Shown here: positions 1-6,606 of the stretch, piece after piece
Position numbering within the stretch: position 1 is the stretch's first letter
How the letters are laid out: the number at the start of each line of letters is the position of its first letter
Assembly: GCA_016871315.1 (NCBI GenBank)
Contig: VFZE01000052.1
Span: 1 to 35,460 of the forward strand
Length of the DNA stretch: 35,460 nt
DNA from: Acidimicrobiia bacterium
GTDB taxonomy: Bacteria; Acidobacteriota; Terriglobia; Bryobacterales; Bryobacteraceae
Direction: 5' to 3'
Notes under the pieces: generated by a model
What the model saw: the letters and a program-made list of their open reading frames with translations, nothing else
Database searches by the model: none
Told to the model about the DNA's origin: nothing
Made by a program: the position numbers and the translations under genes

Positions 1-134
1 CCGACGTTATCGGAGCCGCAGCGCGGGCAAGTGACACCCTTCGGCCATCGGCGGGCAATGAGGTAGTTCAGGCAATTGTCCTGATCGGCGAAGTACAGGA
101 TAGCGTCTTGAAGGGTCTTTGGTTCGGCTGCCAT
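1..134 (-). CDS. IS1595-family transposase, N-terminal fragment (runs off window)
   Basis: The minus strand opens with ATG at 134 and stays open to the window edge, giving 44 residues that begin MAAEPKTLQDAILYFADQDN. The alternation of a short helix, an RRWP segment and a CPRCG half zinc-ribbon (second cysteine pair lies outside the window) is the start typical of IS1595-type transposases, whose zinc ribbon precedes a DDE-type (ISXO2-like) catalytic domain. The catalytic part cannot be seen, so integrity is unknown. The gene has no Shine-Dalgarno sequence but has a strong sigma-70 promoter ending next to the start codon. No terminal inverted repeat could be confirmed, since only one end of the element is present. 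Confidence 0.72.
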   Translation of the reverse strand, partial: MAAEPKTLQDAILYFADQDNCLNYLIARRWPKGVTCPRCGSDNV

Positions 135-140
135 GAACCC

Positions 141-169
141 ATTATGAGGCAAGCTGCTTGATGTGTCAA
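141..169 (-). promoter_or_regulatory. Sigma-70 promoter of the IS1595-type transposase
   Basis: On the minus strand a perfect -35 hexamer TTGACA (169-164) and a -10 hexamer CATAAT (146-141) are separated by exactly 17 bases. The expected transcription start falls at about 134-135, which is the A of the transposase start codon, so the mRNA would be leaderless or nearly so. This fits the absence of a ribosome binding site. It is a prediction from sequence only. Confidence 0.6.
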
Positions 170-177
170 GTAAATTA

Positions 178-430
178 TTACCCTCCGTAGAGCACGCCGG
201 TGGTCGGCAGTCCCTTGTAATACGGCCGGATCTGGATTTGCGGCCCGTTCTGTGGCTGTTTCGCATTCCGGCCGCTCACATTGAAAGAGGCGTGCACCAC
301 ATCAGCGCCGATAAATACGGAGTCTCCGGGCCGCAGGCTTCTCTTCTCGTGGTCCACCCACCGCTCGATCTCCCCGTCGATCACGTAGCGGGCACAACAG
401 GAGCAGGAGCGCGGGGACAAAGCGTTTCAT
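178..430 (-). pseudogene. Chimeric remnant: signal peptide plus internal cupin fragment
   Basis: Three pieces lie in a row on the minus strand. First, ATG at 430 starts a clear signal peptide (MKRFVPALLLLLCP). Second, bases 388-260 encode 43 codons of a cupin domain nearly identical to the cupin pseudogene at 14465-14593. Third, an unrelated tail (QPQNGPQIQIRPYYKG and about ten more residues) ends at the stop codon 180-178. The signal peptide is one base out of frame with the cupin part, and the cupin part lacks the N-terminal half with the metal-binding histidines. The open frame through the cupin piece starts only at a TTG near 420. It is best read as a small secreted-protein gene into which a cupin fragment was copied. 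What the original gene encoded is not recognisable. Confidence 0.6.
260..388. repeat. Left copy of 129-bp direct repeat (cupin fragment)
   Basis: Bases 260-388 match 14465-14593 in the same orientation with a single difference (C at 362, T at 14567, an Arg/Gln change in the encoded cupin). Similarity stops abruptly at both ends. The copies are 14,205 bp apart and bracket the whole sugar-acid locus. The high identity points to a recent duplication or gene conversion. Confidence 0.95.
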
Positions 431-529
431 AATCAAATCCTCAACCTCTGAGCAATTTCGAAATGTCTAGAAGCTAAGGTCTAGCATATCGAAGCTTTGT
501 GAAAATGCAATGACCGTGTGTCGCGAAGA

Positions 530-1273
530 TTACCGGGCACACCGGAACCCCAGGTTGGGCGTCTTCTGATTTGGCCGTACCCAATTGCGAAAAAAGACGG
601 TTATTCGCGATGGGGCGTCCGACCAGGCCCCGCCCCGAATGACCTTGTACTCACCGTACTGGGCCATGGGCGGGCCGGGCGGATCGCTGGCCGGGGATTT
701 GGAGTAGTAATCGCGGTCGAACCAGTCCTGTGTCCATTCGCTTACCGAACCGGCCATATCGAATAGACCAAAGCCGTTTGCAGGATGCCGCGCTACAGGC
801 ACCGCGCCGGTCTGTACATCGAAGTGGGCGAGCTTCGCGGTCGGCTTATCGTCGCCCCAAGGATAGGACATGCCCTCGATTCCGCCGCGTGCCGCGCGCT
901 CCCACTCGGCCTCGGTGGGCAGGCGCTTGCCGGCCCAACGGCAGTAGGCGTCCGCGTCAGACCAGTCCACGTTGTAGATCGGTACATTGTCGGCCGGCCG
1001 CTTGCTCCAGTGATAAGGCGCGGAACGTCCAGTAGCATCGATGAACTTCGCATAAGCGCCGTGAGTGACTTCCATCTTGTCGATCTCGAACGCGCTCATC
1101 TTGAGCTTATGCGGCGGACGGTCGTCGAGCAGCACCACGGGACGCATGCCGGTCTTGTCGTCCGGAGTGAGCTTGGTCCGGCCCATGGTGAATTCACCCG
1201 CGGGGATTTGCGCCATCTCCTGGGCGATTCCCTGGGCCATTGCGCAGGTGGCAATCAAAAACAGAAGCCGCAT
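530..1273 (-). CDS. Secreted SUMF1/formylglycine-generating-enzyme-like protein
   Basis: This 247-residue protein has a short signal peptide (MRLLFLIATCAMAQGIA) followed by one FGE-sulfatase (SUMF1) domain: IPAGEFTMG near residue 22, the central RLPTEAEWERAARGG motif, WGD, then DMAGSVSEW, GGAW and the C-terminal NLGFRCAR. The ATG at 1273 overlaps the stop of the upstream DUF1501 gene as TAATG, so translation is coupled and the longer upstream frame is not needed. True formylglycine-generating enzymes carry two active-site cysteines in the segment before NLGFRC. Here that segment (SDAPSRITVFFRNW) has none, so sulfatase activation is unlikely. Such domains are common in Acidobacteria and Planctomycetes as secreted proteins of unknown role. 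It is the last gene of the TonB-receptor operon. Confidence 0.85.
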   Translation of the reverse strand: MRLLFLIATCAMAQGIAQEMAQIPAGEFTMGRTKLTPDDKTGMRPVVLLDDRPPHKLKMSAFEIDKMEVTHGAYAKFIDATGRSAPYHWSKRPADNVPIYNVDWSDADAYCRWAGKRLPTEAEWERAARGGIEGMSYPWGDDKPTAKLAHFDVQTGAVPVARHPANGFGLFDMAGSVSEWTQDWFDRDYYSKSPASDPPGPPMAQYGEYKVIRGGAWSDAPSRITVFFRNWVRPNQKTPNLGFRCAR

Positions 1274-2673
1274 TAAACGAACAGGTCCGAAATTTCGTCG
1301 TCGCTCACGATCTCGGTTGCGCCGAGGAGATCGACATAGCGATACGCGCGTTTGGAAGGCGTGTTGGTGATCTCCTTGCGCCAGTCGATGCCCAGCGCGG
1401 AGTACACCGTAGCGTAGACATTCTCCGTGCGAGGCTGCATCTTCTTGTATTTCCACCCGGTCTCGACGAGCGCCACGCCGTCGGTGTCGGTCTTGCCGAT
1501 GATGCGTCCGCCCTTCACTCCGGCTCCCGCGAACATCGACAGGTACACGGGGTTGTAATGGTGGCGGCCCTTGCGGCCATTCAAAGCGCCCGGCGTGCGG
1601 CCGAACTCGGTGGCCATCACAACCAATGTCTCGTCGAGCAGCGTTTTCCCCGCCCGGCGCGGCGACGGCGTTCCTGAAAGATCGCGCAGAAGATTGGCCA
1701 ACGCACGGTCAAATTCGTTGCAGCGAATGTAGTGGTTCGTCTTCGCCGAGTGTTCGAAAATGTTGCCATGATGGTCCCAATCGGGATGGACCACGTGGAT
1801 GTAGCGCGTTCCGGCATCCGCCTTGACCAGATTGCGAGCGAGCAGGCATCCCAGACCAACTTCATTTTCGCCGTACCGCTCGCGTTCTTCCTTGCTCAAC
1901 TGAAAGGCTTCCGGCCAGCGGGGATCGCCGAGCACCTGATACGCACTCGATTGAAAATCGCGGAAGCTTCCGAACGAACGGTCGCGGCCCGCGCGGCTCG
2001 TCTCCAGCGCCTTGTCGAGTTCGTTCAGCAGCCGGTAGCGTTCTTCGAGCACCTTCATGGCTTCGCCGTCGACGGCCGTGCCGCCAATGCCGGCCTTCAG
2101 GTTCACATCGAGCACCGAGTATTTCGGCTGCAGAAAACCGGTGGAGAGCGCGCCGCAACCCGACGTATCCAAATTGCATCCGACGTAAGCCGGAAACGTG
2201 TCTGATTCGCGGCGCTGGGCTTCCATCTCGTACGCAATCACGGAACCGACGGACGGAATTTCGGCCGCCTGAGCTGGATTCAACGGTCGTCCCGCTTGCG
2301 TATAGTATTGCCCGCGGAAGTGAACCACCTCATGGCTTTTCATCGAGCGGACGATAGCCACGCGATCCATCTCCTTGGACATCTCCGGGAACAATCTGTG
2401 CGAAAGGTAAAGGTCGTTCCGGATGGGCCGCACGTCGAGATCCTGCGGCGTGCCCTTGCTCTCCTTGAAGTCGAACGTGTCGAGGTGACTGATGGCGCCG
2501 GCCAGTTCGATAAGAATGCAGAATCGGGCAGTGCCGCGCGGGTTCGATTTGCCCGCAGCTCGCGCCTGAATCGGCAACAACGCTTGGTCAGCGAACGCGG
2601 CGAGAAGCCCCCAGCCGCCGAGCTTCAAAGCATCGCGGCGGGCGGGAAGAAACTCACTGACACGTTTCCGCAT
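1273..2673 (-). CDS. DUF1501 family protein, Tat-exported
   Basis: The 466-residue protein carries a twin-arginine type leader (ARRDALKLGGWGLLAAF, residues about 11-27) and the alkaline-phosphatase-like fold features of DUF1501: LIELAGAISHLDTFD near the start, HPDWDHHGNIFEH in the middle, and ATEFGRTPG with GRKGRHHYNP near the end. DUF1501 proteins almost always sit beside a DUF1549/DUF1553 cytochrome-like gene, as here, and are thought to act together outside the cytoplasm, but no reaction is established. I start at ATG 2673, which has GAGG six bases upstream. A TTG at 2685 is in frame but overlaps the stop of the previous gene. The downstream SUMF1-like gene overlaps its stop codon. Confidence 0.87.
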   Translation of the reverse strand: MRKRVSEFLPARRDALKLGGWGLLAAFADQALLPIQARAAGKSNPRGTARFCILIELAGAISHLDTFDFKESKGTPQDLDVRPIRNDLYLSHRLFPEMSKEMDRVAIVRSMKSHEVVHFRGQYYTQAGRPLNPAQAAEIPSVGSVIAYEMEAQRRESDTFPAYVGCNLDTSGCGALSTGFLQPKYSVLDVNLKAGIGGTAVDGEAMKVLEERYRLLNELDKALETSRAGRDRSFGSFRDFQSSAYQVLGDPRWPEAFQLSKEERERYGENEVGLGCLLARNLVKADAGTRYIHVVHPDWDHHGNIFEHSAKTNHYIRCNEFDRALANLLRDLSGTPSPRRAGKTLLDETLVVMATEFGRTPGALNGRKGRHHYNPVYLSMFAGAGVKGGRIIGKTDTDGVALVETGWKYKKMQPRTENVYATVYSALGIDWRKEITNTPSKRAYRYVDLLGATEIVSDDEISDLFV

Positions 2674-2681
2674 AGCCCACC

Positions 2682-4499
2682 TCAATAGTTAAAAATAAAC
2701 TCCGGGCTGTTAATCAGAGCCCACTGCAGGTTCTCCGCCCCGCGGCGTCGATCCTTGGCAAGCGTCGTCAGGCCCACCTCGCGCTCGGGCGCAGACGGCC
2801 GCCTGGACACCGTCGCCAAATAGAGCTTGTCGAGCAACTCTCCATCGTCAGCCGTATCCTTCAGCAACTGTTCCACGCGACTGCCGTTCATGGCGAGAAT
2901 ACGGTCCGTTACCACCTTGGACTGCATCAGCAGCATCGCCTGCAGCGCAGACGGCGGGATTTTCTTCGGCATCTCGTCGCGATTCGACTGGCCGAATGTC
3001 TTCATGAAACCCTGTACCTGTTTATCGGCCTTCTTCGGCTCAGACATTTGCTGCGCCATCGGAACTTTTTCGTCGCCGCTTGCCATGTTTTGCCGCCGGT
3101 CCGTGGCCACCACGATCGCGTCGTGCAATTCGGCGGCGCTCAACATGCGCACGAATTTCCGCGCATGATAAGACGCGAAACGATCCTGCCACTCGCCGTC
3201 GAAGTACGATGACAGCCCGTATGCGTTCGAGGTCATAATGCGGCGCATCAGCTTTTTGAAACGAAATCCGCCGGCGCGGAAGTCGTTCGCCAGCGCGTCT
3301 AGCAGTTCGGCGTTCGTGGGTTGTTGCGGCCAGCCTTCGGGCACGTCCTTGGCATAATAGCGGCCGAGGTCAAAATCGTCGAGCGGCTCGACGATGCCAA
3401 AGCCCATCAGCTCCGCCCAGATGCGATTGGCAAACGCGCGGGCAAATTGAATATCGCTCGTTAAAATCCGCGCCAGTTCGTCGCGCTCATGTTTTCCCGG
3501 CCGCGGCGCCTCGCCAGTCAACAGGAATTGCGGGGCGCCGGAGCCGCCCGAGCGCGGCATGCGCAAGATGCTCTCGGCCTTCGTGTCGTAACCCGGCGCC
3601 AAGTCGTCCACTGTGTATTCCTGGTTCGCCTGCGCTCCGCCTTCCCAGTTCATGATCTGTCGGGTCTTGCCATAGAAGCCTGCCTGGCGGAAAAAGTCCT
3701 CGCGCGTTTTCTTCGTCAGGAAGACATTCACCTGCTCCAGATGATTTTTCCCGTCGTGGCAGGAGATGCATCCCATGTTGATGCCGAGAAAGACCTTCGA
3801 GTACGTGATGGTGAACTCATCCACAGTGTCGGGAATGTTGACGAGATCCATCGCGTCGGGAGCTTCGGGATCGTCAAGGGCCTTCACGAAATCGCGGGCA
3901 AAATAGAGGCCGCCGGGAATCGAGAAGCTCGTCTTCCCTCCCCCGGTGAGCAGATCCGTCACCACATCGTGATACGGCCTGTCGAGCGCCAGCCACTCGC
4001 GCAGCCAATAGTGAAACAGATTCAGGCCATAGCCCATTCGCTGTCCAGCGCGAAACAGATCCTCGAAGTAAAAGGACCACTTGTCAACGAAGCCGTCGCT
4101 CGCAAGCAACCGGTCGACTAACTTCTCACGCTTCTGCGGATCGACGTCGGCAAGGAATGCATTCAGCTCGGTAATAGAAGGGATGCGGCCCGTGGCGTCA
4201 AGCCACGCCCGGCGCGCAAACTCTTCATCTGAAGCAAGGCGCGCATGGGGGATACCATCCCGCTCGATACGCCCGAATACGTGGTCGTCGATAAAATTGC
4301 GGCGCGCCACGGGCGGGCCGGCAACGGTCAACCCGGGCCGCGCGGCCACCGCCTGCTCCGTAAGAGAAGATGCGGCTTTCTTTGCGTCTTCCTTTTTTTG
4401 ATAGAGGGCCCGGTGCGCGGAGTCGATCTGATCCTGCCGGTGGAACGGATCCTGAGCGAGAAGCGGCGCTGCCAAACCGATTATCAGAAGCCTGAACAT
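2682..4499 (-). CDS. DUF1549/DUF1553 family secreted protein with c-type haem motif
   Basis: The 605-residue protein has a short signal peptide (MFRLLIIGLAAPLLAQ), a DUF1549 region (residues about 70-250, with FIDDHVFGRIERDGIP and the RRAWLDATGRIPS motif), a single haem-binding motif CISCH at 244-248, and a C-terminal DUF1553 region (about 335-600) with FANRIWAELMGFGIVEP and ending SPEFIFNY. This two-domain type is typical of Planctomycetes and Acidobacteria and is the standing partner of DUF1501. The PSD1 cytochrome domain often found at the N-terminus is absent. It lies 15 bp after the NHL propeller gene in the same operon. Function is unproven; haem attachment in the periplasm is inferred from the motif. 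Confidence 0.88.
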   Translation of the reverse strand: MFRLLIIGLAAPLLAQDPFHRQDQIDSAHRALYQKKEDAKKAASSLTEQAVAARPGLTVAGPPVARRNFIDDHVFGRIERDGIPHARLASDEEFARRAWLDATGRIPSITELNAFLADVDPQKREKLVDRLLASDGFVDKWSFYFEDLFRAGQRMGYGLNLFHYWLREWLALDRPYHDVVTDLLTGGGKTSFSIPGGLYFARDFVKALDDPEAPDAMDLVNIPDTVDEFTITYSKVFLGINMGCISCHDGKNHLEQVNVFLTKKTREDFFRQAGFYGKTRQIMNWEGGAQANQEYTVDDLAPGYDTKAESILRMPRSGGSGAPQFLLTGEAPRPGKHERDELARILTSDIQFARAFANRIWAELMGFGIVEPLDDFDLGRYYAKDVPEGWPQQPTNAELLDALANDFRAGGFRFKKLMRRIMTSNAYGLSSYFDGEWQDRFASYHARKFVRMLSAAELHDAIVVATDRRQNMASGDEKVPMAQQMSEPKKADKQVQGFMKTFGQSNRDEMPKKIPPSALQAMLLMQSKVVTDRILAMNGSRVEQLLKDTADDGELLDKLYLATVSRRPSAPEREVGLTTLAKDRRRGAENLQWALINSPEFIFNY

Positions 4500-4514
4500 A
4501 TGGTTGCCTATATT

Positions 4515-5315
4515 TTATCTCCGTTGAAACTTCTGCACACGCTTCCCATCGACCTCAGCCACGTATAGGGTGCCCTTCGAGTCCACCGCCATCAGGTGCG
4601 GCAACTTCAGCGTATCACCGTCGCCCCATTGCGCGTTGATGCGGCCGGAGTCCAAGGTAAGATGCGACATGCGGTTGGCATCGCCGTCGGAAACGAGCAA
4701 CTCGCCGTTCACTACCAGCAGACCGAACGGATTCCCGAACCCGGTCCACGACGCCACATGCTTGCCGCTCAGTTCAAAAACCTGTACGCGGTTGTTGCCA
4801 CGATCCGCCACGTAAATGCGATCCTTTGCGTCGATGGCCAGCCCGTGTGCCGCCGCGAACTGCGCGTCGCCCTTTCCCTTGCTGCCCCAGCTTCGAATCA
4901 CGTGCCCGTGCGGCGAACTCACGATAATCCGTGCATACCCGGCATCGGCGATCACGATGTCGCCCCGGGAGGTGAAGACAATGTCGTCGGGCGCTTTGAA
5001 TGCCAGATCCAAAGTAAAAAGCAGCTCGCCCTGCGGCGTAAACTTGCGCACCAGATTGTTCTTGTTGTCCGTCGTCCAGACGTTCCCGGCCCGGTCGACA
5101 CGCAGACCGTGCGGCACTTCAAACATCCCGGCGCCCGAACTGCGGAGGAATTTGCCGGCAGCATCAAACGCCATCAGCGGCTTAGGCCCGCGATGAAGAA
5201 CGTAGATTTCGTCCTTGGGCCCAATCGCGACCGCCGACAGCGCTCCAATCTCCTCCGTTGCCGGAAATTGCAAAAAGCCAGTGGAAGCGTATAACGCTGC
5301 TGCTAATAAGAACAT
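4515..5315 (-). CDS. Secreted NHL-repeat six-bladed beta-propeller protein
   Basis: The 266-residue protein begins with a hydrophobic leader (MFLLAAALYASTGFLQ) and then shows successive NHL-type blades: VPHGLRVDRAGNVWTTD, PDDIVFTSRGDIVIADAG, AAHGLAIDAKDRIYVADRG with NNRVQVF, and a last blade LPHLMAVDSKGTLYVAEV. NHL propellers bind ligands or proteins; some have lyase activity, but no catalytic signature stands out. It lies 6 bp after the exported enolase-superfamily gene and 15 bp before DUF1553, so it belongs to the same operon and probably works with those secreted partners. Confidence 0.85.
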   Translation of the reverse strand: MFLLAAALYASTGFLQFPATEEIGALSAVAIGPKDEIYVLHRGPKPLMAFDAAGKFLRSSGAGMFEVPHGLRVDRAGNVWTTDNKNNLVRKFTPQGELLFTLDLAFKAPDDIVFTSRGDIVIADAGYARIIVSSPHGHVIRSWGSKGKGDAQFAAAHGLAIDAKDRIYVADRGNNRVQVFELSGKHVASWTGFGNPFGLLVVNGELLVSDGDANRMSHLTLDSGRINAQWGDGDTLKLPHLMAVDSKGTLYVAEVDGKRVQKFQRR

Positions 5316-5321
5316 GTGGTA

Positions 5322-6602
5322 TCAGCCTACGGTTATTTTGGCCAGTTCCTTTTCATTGAATTCGACTCCGAGCCCAGGCCGGTCGCTCGGTATCGCGAAA
5401 CCGGGCTGGAAAGCCAGCGGCTGCTGAAGCAGTACATTTCCCATCGGACCAGCCAGCTTGTCGCCGCCTTCGATAATCACGCAGTTCGGCGTCGAGGCCG
5501 CCAGATGAACGGACGCGCTGACGTAGGGGGCCGTGCCCGTGCTCACATGCGGCGACCAGAGCACAGCAGCCGCATCGGCTAAGATGGCGATCTTCCGGCA
5601 CTCCGTGATGCCGCCCGCGCGACAGACATCGGGATTCACGATGTCCACCGCTTTCTGCGAAAACAGATCGCGAAACTGGAAGCGATTGGAGAGCATTTCG
5701 CCGGCTACAATCGGCACGTCGAGAGCGTCGGCGAGCTTCGGATAATTGGATGTGTCTTCCGGCATCAGCACATCCTCCCACCAGCCGATGGATCCCATGC
5801 GATCCAGTTCCCGGCCGATCACCGTGGCCTCGTGGAGTTTGTATGCACCGAGAGAGTCGAGCAAGAGCTGGCCGCGTCCCTTGACGACATCCACGACCGC
5901 GGCAACGCGCGCCAGATCGCGGGTTCCCGGGCCTTTGGAGAGGCCCATTTTCACCGCGCCATATCCCTGCTCCATGGCGCGCTGCGCATTCTCTTTCAAG
6001 GCTTCCATTGACGCGCCGCCGACACCTGTATAGGTGGGAATTCGATCCCGGTACCTGCCGCCGAGCAGCCGCGATAGCGGCAGTCCGGCGTGTTTGCCGA
6101 GAATATCCCACAGCGCCAAATCCACTCCCGCGATCGCTTCCGTATAGAAACCACTGGAGTAGCCGCGAACACGCTGCGTCGAATACATTCGGTCCCAAAG
6201 CGGTTCGACATCCCGCGCATCCTGGCCGACAACCACCGGCGCGAGCATGTCCTCAATTACGGTCTTGTGCACCCGCGGCGCCGCGGGCGCGTGGCACTCG
6301 CCCCAACCGGTGATGCCGTCCGAGGTAGTGATCTTGACGAGCACGGCCTGCTGAAACGGACCTGAGCGGGACGGCGTGGCATGATCGATCCGGTTGTACA
6401 ACCCCGGGCCGCCGGTCATCGAACCGAGCGGCGGCATTACCATCAGTTCGCCGGTGGTTGCCGGCCGTGAGGGCGTGCGTATCACGAACGACTCGACGCT
6501 GTGAATCTTGATGGGACTCGAAGACCTGGAGCCGGCTTGCGGAGGAGCAGCCGCCCAGGCGGGTAACCCGGCCAGAGCGCCAAAAACGCTTCTTCTCCGC
6601 AT
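5322..6602 (-). CDS. Exported mandelate racemase/muconate lactonizing-type enzyme (sugar-acid dehydratase-like)
   Basis: The 426-residue protein has an N-terminal leader MRRRSVFGALAGLPAWAAA, with paired arginines before a hydrophobic stretch and an Ala-rich cleavage site, i.e. Tat-like. The enolase-superfamily body follows: capping domain to about residue 160, then a barrel with Lys218 (AVKMG), metal-ligand candidates Asp249, Glu276 and Glu302, and His352 in the SPHVS motif that usually pairs with an Asp as base. The second lysine of the classical KxK motif is Gly220, as in galactonate-dehydratase-like members (a remembered family comparison). The GGITECRKIA segment also resembles that group. 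Substrate cannot be assigned. An exported member is unusual, because relatives act in the cytoplasm. It follows the TonB receptor gene by 4 bp. Confidence 0.85.
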   Translation of the reverse strand: MRRRSVFGALAGLPAWAAAPPQAGSRSSSPIKIHSVESFVIRTPSRPATTGELMVMPPLGSMTGGPGLYNRIDHATPSRSGPFQQAVLVKITTSDGITGWGECHAPAAPRVHKTVIEDMLAPVVVGQDARDVEPLWDRMYSTQRVRGYSSGFYTEAIAGVDLALWDILGKHAGLPLSRLLGGRYRDRIPTYTGVGGASMEALKENAQRAMEQGYGAVKMGLSKGPGTRDLARVAAVVDVVKGRGQLLLDSLGAYKLHEATVIGRELDRMGSIGWWEDVLMPEDTSNYPKLADALDVPIVAGEMLSNRFQFRDLFSQKAVDIVNPDVCRAGGITECRKIAILADAAAVLWSPHVSTGTAPYVSASVHLAASTPNCVIIEGGDKLAGPMGNVLLQQPLAFQPGFAIPSDRPGLGVEFNEKELAKITVG

Positions 6603-6606
6603 GGGT

